A DNA stretch of 6,531 nucleotides from Acidobacteriota bacterium (GTDB lineage Bacteria > Acidobacteriota > Terriglobia > Terriglobales > Acidobacteriaceae), in contig JAJZIF010000224.1 in the NCBI GenBank assembly GCA_021810735.1, forward strand, positions 1 to 6,531, given 5' to 3'. The number at the start of each line of letters is the position of its first letter. The first letter of the stretch is position 1. Shown piece after piece: positions 1 through 5,829 of this stretch. The position numbers were made by a program, and so were the translations under genes. The notes beneath the pieces were generated by a model. The model was given only the letters and a program-made list of their open reading frames with translations, was not told the origin of the DNA and ran no database searches.

Positions 1-1
1 G

Positions 2-715
2 GCCGGACTGCTGCCGCCGGAGCAGGACATGGGGCTGCTCTCGCGCCAGTACCGCAAGATCAAGCATCCGCTGGTCGCGCAGGCCATCGGCCGCGGCGTG
101 CCGCGCGCCCCCAAGGGATATCTCATCATGATCGCGAGCGCCCTGGCCGGGGAGGGCAAGAGCTTCACGGCCCTGAACCTCGCCCTCAGCCTCGCGCTCG
201 AGAAGGACTTAAGGGTGCTGCTCGTCGATGGCGATGTCGCCAAGCCTCAGCTCACTCACGTGCTCGGGCTCGCCGAGGCGCCGGGGCTGCTCGATGCGCT
301 GCGCCAGCCGGATCTTGACATCGAATCGCTCATCCGGCCGACCGACGTGCCGTCGCTGTCGTTTCTGCCGGCCGGGCCGGGGGCGGAGGAGGCGACCGAG
401 CTGCTCTCGAGCGCCCGCATGCAGCGTACCGCGGCGCTGCTCGGCGAGCAGACCGAGCGCATCGTGGTCCTCGACTCCCCGCCGCTGCTCGAGACCACCG
501 AGTCGCCCGTGCTCGCGCAGATGGCCGGCCAGATCGTCGTGGTGGTGCGCGCCGAATCCACCCCGCAGCCGGTGCTGCTCGATGCGTTGAAGACCCTCGA
601 GGGACATCCCGCGGTCTCGCTGGTGCTCAACCAGAGCCTGCGAGCGGCGGTGTCCGCGTATTATTATTACGGCTACGGTTACGGCAGCGAGCGCGCGAAT
701 ACGACCGGCGCCTAG
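2..715 (+). CDS. XrtA/PEP-CTERM-locus tyrosine autokinase (BY-kinase), 5' end outside window
   Basis: This is the cytoplasmic kinase partner of a polysaccharide co-polymerase. It autophosphorylates on C-terminal tyrosines and so controls EPS polymerisation and chain length. The frame is open to the window edge, and the residues before the first ATG (29) read AGLLPPEQD, a continuation of the family's N-terminal linker, so the gene starts upstream and ATG 29 is not the true start. Counting from that Met, Walker A is AGEGKS (40-45), Walker A' is LLVDGD (64-69) and Walker B is VVLDSPP (146-152). A tyrosine cluster, YYYYGYGYG (211-219), lies ten residues before the end and is the expected autophosphorylation site. 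No membrane segment is visible, so the transmembrane Wzc-like partner should be a separate gene, probably upstream. The barrel gene follows 101 bases downstream on the same strand. The family is clear; the XrtA subtype is inferred from sequence style and from the neighbour. Confidence 0.93.
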   Translation, partial: AGLLPPEQDMGLLSRQYRKIKHPLVAQAIGRGVPRAPKGYLIMIASALAGEGKSFTALNLALSLALEKDLRVLLVDGDVAKPQLTHVLGLAEAPGLLDALRQPDLDIESLIRPTDVPSLSFLPAGPGAEEATELLSSARMQRTAALLGEQTERIVVLDSPPLLETTESPVLAQMAGQIVVVVRAESTPQPVLLDALKTLEGHPAVSLVLNQSLRAAVSAYYYYGYGYGSERANTTGA

Positions 716-736
716 GCGGCCGCGTTGGCTGATTCG

Positions 737-801
737 TTCGGGCAAGGGCCTGCCCGAGTCACCCGGGGGACTCAATGCACGCCGGCGCTCGCGCCGGTGT
801 G
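737..801 (+). promoter_or_regulatory. Structured leader of the barrel gene (three hairpins, two mutually exclusive)
   Basis: Three inverted repeats lie back to back. Hairpin A pairs TCGGGCA (738-744) with TGCCCGA (751-757), a perfect 7-bp stem with a 6-base loop. Hairpin B pairs GAGTC (756-760) with GACTC (769-773) and overlaps the 3' arm of A, so both cannot form at once. B also buries the GGGGGA (765-770) that could act as ribosome-binding site for ATG 775. Hairpin C pairs bases 778-787 with 792-801 (10 bp including one G-U) around a CTCG loop, directly after ATG 775. No T-run follows any stem, so an intrinsic terminator is unlikely. The pairing is seen in the sequence; a role in translation control or mRNA processing between the two genes is inferred. 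Confidence 0.4.
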
Positions 802-803
802 AC

Positions 804-808
804 GGGGA
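804..808 (+). promoter_or_regulatory. Ribosome-binding site favouring ATG 817
   Basis: GGGGA ends 8 bases before ATG 817, a normal spacing. It lies clear of hairpin C, and the protein from ATG 817 begins directly with a classic signal peptide. The rival ATG 775 has GGGGGA at a 4-base spacing but would add 14 residues ahead of the signal peptide and place a strong hairpin right after the start. Confidence 0.5.
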
Positions 809-816
809 TGCATGAC

Positions 817-2262
817 ATGCGACTCGACACACGACACCTTTGTCTTGCCCTGCTCGCTTGCGGGTGGCTCGCGCAGGCACACGCACAGCAAGTGAGCCCG
901 GCGGCGGGCGCCGCCACCACGAGCGCGCAGCACAGCGGCTACGTGGATCTGCTTGGGGGGCTGGCTTATACCGACAACGCGCTGCTCACGAGCCGCAATC
1001 AAGCGAGCGACGGCATCGCCACGGTCGGGTTCAACGTGGACTACAAGCGGCGGGGCAATCTCAGCTTGAACCTGCTCGGCAATCTCGACCGGATCCAGTA
1101 CATCAAGAGCTCCTTCGGCGGCAGCTTCTACGGCAATTTCTTCGGCTCGGGCCTCCTCGGCAGGCCCTCGAGCATCCTGCAGTGGCAGCTCTCCGACAGC
1201 TTGGGCGAGGAGATGACCGATCCGCTGGCGGCGCCCACGCCGCAGAGCCTGCAGATCATCAATGATGCCGCGACGGGGCCGCTCATCAATCTGCACTTCG
1301 GGCTGACCAACCGCCTCACGCTCTTCGGGCTTTACTCGCGCACCACCTATCAGCGCTCGCCGTTCGACTCGCAGACCTATCAGGGCGGCGCTGCGCTCAC
1401 CCACTCGCTTCCCGGAGAGTCGTCCCTGTCGCTCAATGCCAGCATCGCGCACACCCAGTACATCGACAGCGCGGCGGTGCGACAGTTCTTTACCGGGTCG
1501 TCCGCAAGCTACGACATCCGCCAGGCCTCCCTCTCGTACAAGGCGAGATTCGTGCGCACCCGGCTGCTGCTCACCGCGGGCTACAATACGATCCAGTTCG
1601 GAGGCGGATCGATGCACGGTGCGCCGCTTTACGAGGTGCGCCTCAGCCGCCGGATCTCGCCGTTCTCGACCGTCTTCGTGGGGGGCCAGCAGATCTACAC
1701 CACCAACGGCGGCTCGCTGTCATCGCCCGGTGCGCAAGTCGCCCTGCAGGTCGGCGCATCGCTGAATCCCGGCTACGCGGTGGCCCAGCCCTTCAACGAG
1801 CGCAGCGCCGATGCGGGCTGGATGTTCAACCGCGCGCGCACCAGCCTGTCGCTCACGGGGACCTACGGCCAGCAGATCTTCAATCAGACGAGCATCGCCG
1901 GCAGAAATGACAACTACCGGTATTATGGGGCTAGCGCCGTCCTCGGCAGGCAGCTGCGCCCGACGCTGCGCGTACAGTTGCAGGCGCAGGGATATTGGAG
2001 TCGGTACTCGCAGCTTCATGCCAACACCCGCCGCGAGACCATCCGGCTGACCGTTTCCAAGCGCTTCGCCCGCACGATGATCTGGGTGTACATCGAGCGC
2101 TGGCAGCAAAGCGGCTCGCCGGGCGTCTCGAGCTTCTTGGCCTCCTCCTTCACGGACGATCGCGTCGGCCTCTACGTGACCTACGACCTGTTCGGCGAAC
2201 GCCCCATGCAGCCGTCCCTGCAGGGGATGCCCGGGATGGGAGGAACCATGGGGGGATACTAG
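817..2262 (+). CDS. PEP-CTERM/XrtA-system outer-membrane beta-barrel protein (TIGR03016-like)
   Basis: The protein (481 residues from ATG 817) is a predicted outer-membrane barrel of the type found beside the XrtA kinase, probably serving export of the EPS across the outer membrane. From ATG 817 it starts MRLDTRH, then a hydrophobic stretch (LCLALLACGWLAQ) and an AHA|QQ signal peptidase I site near residue 23. The rest is almost wholly alternating polar/hydrophobic strands rich in Gly, Ser, Tyr and Arg, with early motifs such as GGLAYTDNALLT and strand ends typical of barrels (for example VGLYVTYDLF). An unusual tail of about 20 residues rich in Gly, Met and Pro (MPGMGGTMGGY) follows the last clear strand. 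ATG 775 (495 aa) and ATG 808 are alternative starts in the same frame. The gene follows the kinase on the same strand and is probably co-transcribed with it. The family assignment is from memory of that gene pair and of barrel features, not a search. Confidence 0.85.
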   Translation: MRLDTRHLCLALLACGWLAQAHAQQVSPAAGAATTSAQHSGYVDLLGGLAYTDNALLTSRNQASDGIATVGFNVDYKRRGNLSLNLLGNLDRIQYIKSSFGGSFYGNFFGSGLLGRPSSILQWQLSDSLGEEMTDPLAAPTPQSLQIINDAATGPLINLHFGLTNRLTLFGLYSRTTYQRSPFDSQTYQGGAALTHSLPGESSLSLNASIAHTQYIDSAAVRQFFTGSSASYDIRQASLSYKARFVRTRLLLTAGYNTIQFGGGSMHGAPLYEVRLSRRISPFSTVFVGGQQIYTTNGGSLSSPGAQVALQVGASLNPGYAVAQPFNERSADAGWMFNRARTSLSLTGTYGQQIFNQTSIAGRNDNYRYYGASAVLGRQLRPTLRVQLQAQGYWSRYSQLHANTRRETIRLTVSKRFARTMIWVYIERWQQSGSPGVSSFLASSFTDDRVGLYVTYDLFGERPMQPSLQGMPGMGGTMGGY

Positions 2263-2365
2263 GCAAATCTACGGACCCCGCTGCGTTGCAAGTCCATTTT
2301 CGCCTGTGCGTCCAGGGCCAGACTGCGGACGATATATCCGGCCTGTGGTTGCATCCGTCGAGGGG

Positions 2366-2375
2366 GTCTTGATGT
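2366..2375. repeat. Target site duplication, left copy (GTCTTGATGT)
   Basis: This is identical to 3920-3929 and abuts the left terminal repeat of the insertion sequence. Duplications of roughly this length are usual for IS4-family insertions. Confidence 0.9.
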
Positions 2376-2393
2376 GAGTGGCACTCGTTTAGG
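2376..2393. repeat. Left terminal inverted repeat of the IS
   Basis: Matches the reverse complement of 3902-3919 at 13 of 18 positions, including TGGC and CTCG blocks. It overlaps the transposase stop codon (TAA, minus strand, 2389-2391). Confidence 0.8.
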
Positions 2394-3786
2394 AGGCTGG
2401 TTTCCGCGGATGACCATATAACGTGATGTTTCGGCGTGCTTTGCGACGGGCTGTCTGCAATCGCGCGAAAGGCTTGGGCCTCTGTTTGACTGCGCGAGGT
2501 TCAATCCTGCCGGGACGTCTCCCCACACGCACGTATGAGATCAGCCGGAACAAGGCGGGGAGGTCTTCTGCGACATCGGATACGAACTGTTTGTGACTCC
2601 AGGTCAGCCAGACCCGCACGGCATGCTTGAAGCTCAATTGCCGGGCCAATACGGCGGCTCGCACAGCGGCCTGCGCCATCAGCAGTTGACCCAGGTTGTA
2701 GGCCAGCATGTATACCCAGATTTCCTTCTCACGCATCCCTGGGGTCTTGCAGCTCAGCGCGGCCATGCCCAGCGTGTCCTTCCCGTTGCGAAGATCGAGC
2801 TTTGCGCTCCACCTTTGCACAAACAGCGAGCCCGCCTCCCGTTTACGGACCTTGCGCGGATCCAAGAACGAGGTGACGAGCACCTTCTTGCCGACTTTCG
2901 TTTCGCCCACCGTCAGCTCGGCGGGGAAGCTGTAGTACTCCTCGGGGCTCATCCACTGCGGCCGCGCCGGCCGGGCCCACTGCGCCAGATGATCGCACCG
3001 GCCGAGCTTCTCACCGGTACGAAAGTCCGTCTGGCGCGCTCCGTGCTGTTCAGAGATAAAGTCCACCCCCATGCCCATCAGGGCGGCAATCAGAAAGTAG
3101 CTGGCGTAGTAGCTGTCGGTCAGCATGATGTCGCCTTTGACAAAACACTTCAGCAGCTCCCGAAACAGTGCGTGCTCCCCGGTCCCTTTGCCTTTGTACG
3201 GCCCCATCGCCACATCGAGCAGCGCACCGTGCGCCAGGGAGATGACCTCCACCAGGCGCGCAATCGGAAAACCCGCCGCGGCCTTCTGACTGCCGTGCTG
3301 CAAATAAAGCTCCCGGTTCCCCGGGATGTCCGGCATCAGAATCGTTGTGCCGTCCAGCAATTTGATATGCCAGCCGCGCCACGTCCACCGTGCACGGGTG
3401 CGCGTGCCCATCAGCGTCGCGATCGAGCGAGCCAATTCCTGCGCCAGCTCTCGCGGCAAGCGTTTACGGGCATCGCTATAGGAGCCGGTCTTCGCGCTGC
3501 CCGGCTCCATGCCGCGCAGCAGCTGATTGACCATCGCTTCGTTTACCGCGTTCTGGCACGAGCCGTCAGCACTCAGGACTTGCCCCAGGAACATCGCCAG
3601 TGCCACCGTAGGCGGCTATTTTCGCTCCCGGTACTCCGGCAGCAATGCTTCGAGCTGCCCAAGAAGCCCTGGACCGGTCAGCAGGTTGAAAAAGCTCATC
3701 GAATCGACCTGCTGGGCAGCTTGCTGAACCTGCCTACGCACATGTCGTTGCTGTCGGGCGCTTCTCGGTCTACCCTTGTTCCCCAT
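2389..3786 (-). pseudogene. IS4-family DDE transposase, amber-interrupted and lacking catalytic Glu
   Basis: Reading from ATG 3786 (MGNKGRPRSARQQRH) gives one frame of 465 codons, a normal length for this IS4 subgroup, but codon 57 is TAG (3616-3618). Family homology runs straight through the stop: FFNLLTGPGLL, LPEYRERK before it and PPTVALAMFLGQVLSADGSC after it; family members usually have Tyr at the stop position. The RNase H core follows: first Asp in KLLDGTT (residue 145), second Asp in LTDSYYASYF (224), then the Y-x2-R-x3-E-x6-K signature, here F-VQ-R-WSA-K-LDLRNG-K, so the catalytic Glu is Lys 329 (AAG, 2800-2802). The C-terminus (RVGRRPGRIEPRA, KQRPKPF) is intact. A GTG at 3606 could restart a 405-residue protein lacking the N-terminal domain, but this would also lack the Glu. 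TTG 3849 and ATG 3831 are alternative upstream starts in frame. Confidence 0.92.
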
Positions 3787-3872
3787 GAAGGTTGGCCTGC
3801 GGGTTATGGGGTGGATGCGTTGCAGCAACATTCTACCACTCTGAGCCAACCTTCTTCTTTACTTTTCCACAC

Positions 3873-3888
3873 GTTGCATCACTGCAAC
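3873..3888. repeat. Subterminal hairpin of the IS
   Basis: GTTGCA (3873-3878) pairs perfectly with TGCAAC (3883-3888) around a 4-base loop, 31 bases inside the right end and upstream of the transposase gene. Structures at this place in other IS elements can hide the transposase start from read-through transcripts; that role is only inferred here, and the stem is short. Confidence 0.35.
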
Positions 3889-3901
3889 TCACGCACTGCG
3901 G

Positions 3902-3919
3902 CTTATCCGAGCGCCATTC
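3902..3919. repeat. Right terminal inverted repeat of the IS
   Basis: Counterpart of 2376-2393. Its outermost 12 bases, CGAGCGCCATTC on the plus strand, differ from the left repeat's complement at two positions. Confidence 0.8.
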
Positions 3920-3929
3920 GTCTTGATGT
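3920..3929. repeat. Target site duplication, right copy (GTCTTGATGT)
   Basis: Exact repeat of 2366-2375, immediately outside the right terminal repeat. Confidence 0.9.
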
Positions 3930-4100
3930 CTCTATCGCTCGGAGGGGCCTCACGGTCTGCGCAGGCAATGCGCTTGCGTTCACCGGCGAGTGCCATCGTC
4001 GCGACATTGATATGCCAGTGCTCCTTCAGTCGCCGCGCCCGGTCGTTATGGCGTTAGATGTGGTGAGCGGAGTCCGCTGTTGTCGAAGGAAGAGCGGCGT
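3930..4100. other. Remainder of the IS target region, no gene seen
   Basis: These 171 bases and 2263-2375 were contiguous before the insertion and separated two convergent genes. A small hairpin (AGCGG 4066-4070 with CCGCT 4074-4078) lies 23 bases past the sulfotransferase stop but lacks a T-run on either strand, so I do not call it a terminator. Only very short open frames occur. Confidence 0.5.
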
Positions 4101-5138
4101 TTATGACTCTTTCCGAATTGCGCCGGATAGCCGTCGACCGGCTTTCCACAAGGCGGCGGCAGTATCCTGGATTCGGGTCAAAGAGAATCGATATGAGGTC
4201 CGATAGCGGGACTGCAGTTGGGCATATTGCTCGTAAAGATGGGAGAGCACTAGGTTTCGCTCGATGACTTCGTCGACGAAGTGTGTTTCCGGGACCGTGC
4301 GGTTTCCATGTTCAGACTCGTTCAGCGCGCGCCAGGAATCTTTATTGTAGCCGAAGGCTTCAAAATCAGCGGCATAAAGCTTATAAATTCGCACGGCAAG
4401 GGCCTCAGTTAAGTTCGCGTAACCCACCCTGGCGCTGTTGCTGGTGCGCGCGGGAAGTGATTTTCCTGGGTCCGCGTGTTTCTCGATCAGCTCAAAAGTC
4501 TCACGCAGTCGTTCAATCTTTCCGAGATGAGTGAAGGGGATGGCCGGATACAAGAGAAGGTCAGTCTGTCGACGCCAATGGGGATTGCATGTGGCAACAT
4601 CCTCGCTCTCTACAAACTCGAGAAACTGCTCAAACGTCAAAGTCTCCTTTTCACGTAATGAAGGCTCATTTCCGGTCATCTTGCGATATATGTATTCGTA
4701 CCCCGGTTCGCAAAGCAGGACCTTGTTGCGCCACGCAGACAATAGGCGAGAGTAGGGATTGCGTACGATGCCGAAGCGCAGGAATTCCGGTGATGTAAGC
4801 ACGTGCCGTTGGGTTTCCTCGTCGAGGTCCAAAAGAGACGGAAGCGGTACATTTGAGCGAATGTGCACGAACATGTCGCGGCGTGACTCGCGATGGTGCT
4901 TGATGGGAAATGTGAGCGGTGGGGCCTCACACAGATCTCGCAGATATTCCTTAATAGTCGTGCATGCTACCTTTGGCGTCTCGACGTAAAGAATCTTGTG
5001 GCGGAGGCTCACGAAACTTCCATAGGCGAGTCGATATGCGATGGTTTGCGAATCGACAGCCGGGAATTGGCCTCTGACCAAGCCGACGACATATGTGCGA
5101 GCTGCGGCAGCTTCGAAATTACGTCTCAGACTCCACAT
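4101..5138 (-). CDS. Sulfotransferase (family 2, carbohydrate type)
   Basis: It is expected to transfer sulfate from PAPS to a hydroxyl of a sugar, probably in the cytoplasm. With residues counted from the furthest-upstream in-frame start (TTG 5183, giving 360 aa), the 5'-phosphosulfate loop is TPKVACTTIK (69-78), preceded by a beta strand KILYVE, and the 3'-phosphate motif is RFGIVRNPYSRLLSAWRNK (136-154) with the expected Arg and Ser. NPHWRRQTDLL (200-210), HLGKIERL (219-226) and the DFEAFGY block (273-279) also fit the chondroitin/HNK-1-type sulfotransferase fold. No signal peptide or membrane anchor is visible. The start is ATG 5138 (345 aa), because GGAAAG sits 6 bases before it; ATG 5144 has no room for a ribosome site and TTG 5183 has none. 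The gene points against the EPS genes on both sides and is less GC-rich, which suggests independent acquisition. The acceptor cannot be told from sequence. Confidence 0.88.
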   Translation of the reverse strand: MWSLRRNFEAAAARTYVVGLVRGQFPAVDSQTIAYRLAYGSFVSLRHKILYVETPKVACTTIKEYLRDLCEAPPLTFPIKHHRESRRDMFVHIRSNVPLPSLLDLDEETQRHVLTSPEFLRFGIVRNPYSRLLSAWRNKVLLCEPGYEYIYRKMTGNEPSLREKETLTFEQFLEFVESEDVATCNPHWRRQTDLLLYPAIPFTHLGKIERLRETFELIEKHADPGKSLPARTSNSARVGYANLTEALAVRIYKLYAADFEAFGYNKDSWRALNESEHGNRTVPETHFVDEVIERNLVLSHLYEQYAQLQSRYRTSYRFSLTRIQDTAAALWKAGRRLSGAIRKES

Positions 5139-5144
5139 GTTCAT

Positions 5145-5150
5145 CTTTCC
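5145..5150 (-). promoter_or_regulatory. Ribosome-binding site of the sulfotransferase gene
   Basis: GGAAAG on the minus strand, 6 bases ahead of ATG 5138 and directly abutting ATG 5144. It decides for 5138 as the start. Confidence 0.55.
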
Positions 5151-5273
5151 GAATGTGCAAATACTCCATCTTGGGACGCTCAAGTCAGGTGCGGGATATT
5201 TCTTGTGAGCTCGGCGGTAAATCGGGTCCTTCGGGTGAGTTGCCGCGCGGGATTAAGTGGACGATCCTGCTGA

Positions 5274-5294
5274 ATTATTAAACACTGTAATAAT
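5274..5294. repeat. Inverted repeat over the promoter, possible operator
   Basis: ATTATTA (5274-5280) and TAATAAT (5288-5294) form a perfect 7-7-7 dyad. It covers the -10 box and two thirds of the spacer of the sulfotransferase promoter, where a bound repressor would block polymerase. The dyad is seen; the operator role is inferred. Confidence 0.35.
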
Positions 5295-5305
5295 CCGTAG
5301 TTCAA
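5277..5305 (-). promoter_or_regulatory. Sigma-70-like promoter for the sulfotransferase gene
   Basis: On the minus strand, TTGAAC (5305-5300, four of six to TTGACA) and TTTAAT (5282-5277, five of six to TATAAT) are separated by exactly 17 bases in the most AT-rich patch of the region. Transcription would start near 5270, giving a leader of about 130 bases before ATG 5138. Confidence 0.5.
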
Positions 5306-5777
5306 TGAAAAATGGCGTTCCGCTGCGAGTGCGCAGAGCTTGGCGTGTGACTCGCGGCTCTTCTCTGCATCGATTCCGCTCACAGCAGTGGTGTTGCCAA
5401 GGAGATTTTTGGTCGGTTGGATCGGCTCATTGGTTCTTGCGGGTGCTCGCCCCTGGTTCGGATCCGCGTCGCATTGCTTGGCGGTTTCGGCTGCGGCTTT
5501 TGCGTCCCGCAAGGCTTTCAGTGCTTCAGGTGGATTGATTGCTGGGGAAATCGCTCTGTTGTGGTTTTGCATCGGATCTTGTCCCCCGACAGTGGGCCAG
5601 TGCCGCAGTGTGTGCATTTGTCGCTTCGGTGGAATTTCCAGAGCCACCTCTTCTCAAGAGGGTCATCGCCGTGATCTGCTCATTCAATTTGATTTGACCT
5701 CAATACTGGGGTGGTGGCGTCGAATGCGAATGACGAGTATCCTGAAGTTTAACCTGCTGCCGGACCTTCCGGGCGCG

Positions 5778-5823
5778 AGCAGGGCGGTTCCTGCTGCTAG
5801 AGCGCGGTCTTGAGGGGTACCCC
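5778..5823 (+). promoter_or_regulatory. Two small hairpins ahead of the glycosyltransferase
   Basis: AGCAGG (5778-5783) pairs with CCTGCT (5790-5795), and GGGGTACCCC (5814-5823) is a perfect palindrome that includes the G-rich part of GAGGGG (5812-5817), the only reasonable ribosome-site candidate, 12 bases before ATG 5830. GGGA at 5824-5827 is too close to that ATG to be a good site. Initiation may therefore be weak or structure-dependent. Confidence 0.25.
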
Positions 5824-5829
5824 GGGACA

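Larger units (their letters stand above)
2376..3919 (-). mobile_element. IS4-family insertion sequence, complete ends, inactive transposase
   Basis: The 1544-bp element is bounded by inverted repeats: the left end starts GAGTGGCACTCG and the right end, read inward, starts GAATGGCGCTCG (10 of 12 identical, 13 of 18 over a longer stretch). A perfect 10-bp direct repeat flanks it on both sides, which fixes the boundaries to the base. It carries one transposase gene on the minus strand, whose stop codon lies inside the left repeat. The element inserted between the convergent barrel gene and sulfotransferase gene. Perfect duplications suggest it has stayed where it landed without rearrangement. 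I could not name the IS. Confidence 0.9.
5184..5829. other. Long stretch without a supported gene
   Basis: Apart from the promoter and dyad near 5274-5305, nothing firm is seen between the divergent sulfotransferase and glycosyltransferase genes. One minus-strand frame is open from 5647 (GTG) or 5572 (ATG, 130 aa, GGGGGA 9 bases ahead) to a stop at 5180-5182 that overlaps the possible TTG 5183 start as TTGA. Its product resembles no family I know, is rich in Ala, Arg, Asn and Gln, and contains the promoter, so I do not call it a gene. A plus-strand frame 5340-5813 is equally featureless. No clear plus-strand promoter for the glycosyltransferase was found. Confidence 0.4.

Noticed and set aside
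209..886. Minus-strand frame of 225 codons opposite the kinase gene
   Set aside because: It overlaps the well-supported kinase and runs into the next gene; low-complexity Arg/His-rich shadow.
772..1617. Minus-strand frame of 281 codons opposite the barrel gene
   Set aside because: Mirror of the GC-rich barrel gene; Arg/Ala/Glu-rich with no motif.
2379..3995. Alternative IS ends from the perfect 9-bp inverted pair TGGCACTCG / CGAGTGCCA (3987-3995)
   Set aside because: No direct repeat flanks this pair, whereas ends at 2376 and 3919 give a perfect 10-bp duplication.
4066..4078. Hairpin AGCGG-AGT-CCGCT as a terminator between convergent genes
   Set aside because: Short stem and no T-run on either strand.
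2593..4206. Plus-strand open frame of 537 codons across the IS
   Set aside because: It is antisense to the transposase and crosses both the IS right end and the target duplication. It shows no recognisable domain and has a shadow-like composition rich in Arg, His, Gln and Pro.
5694..5725. TTGACC as a -35 box for a plus-strand promoter of the glycosyltransferase
   Set aside because: Nothing resembling a -10 box lies at 16-18 bases; the nearest, TCGAAT, is 20 bases away.
5340..5813. Plus-strand frame of 157 codons before the glycosyltransferase
   Set aside because: No family resemblance, no clear ribosome site, Ser/Arg/Cys-rich composition, and it overlaps an equally open minus-strand frame.
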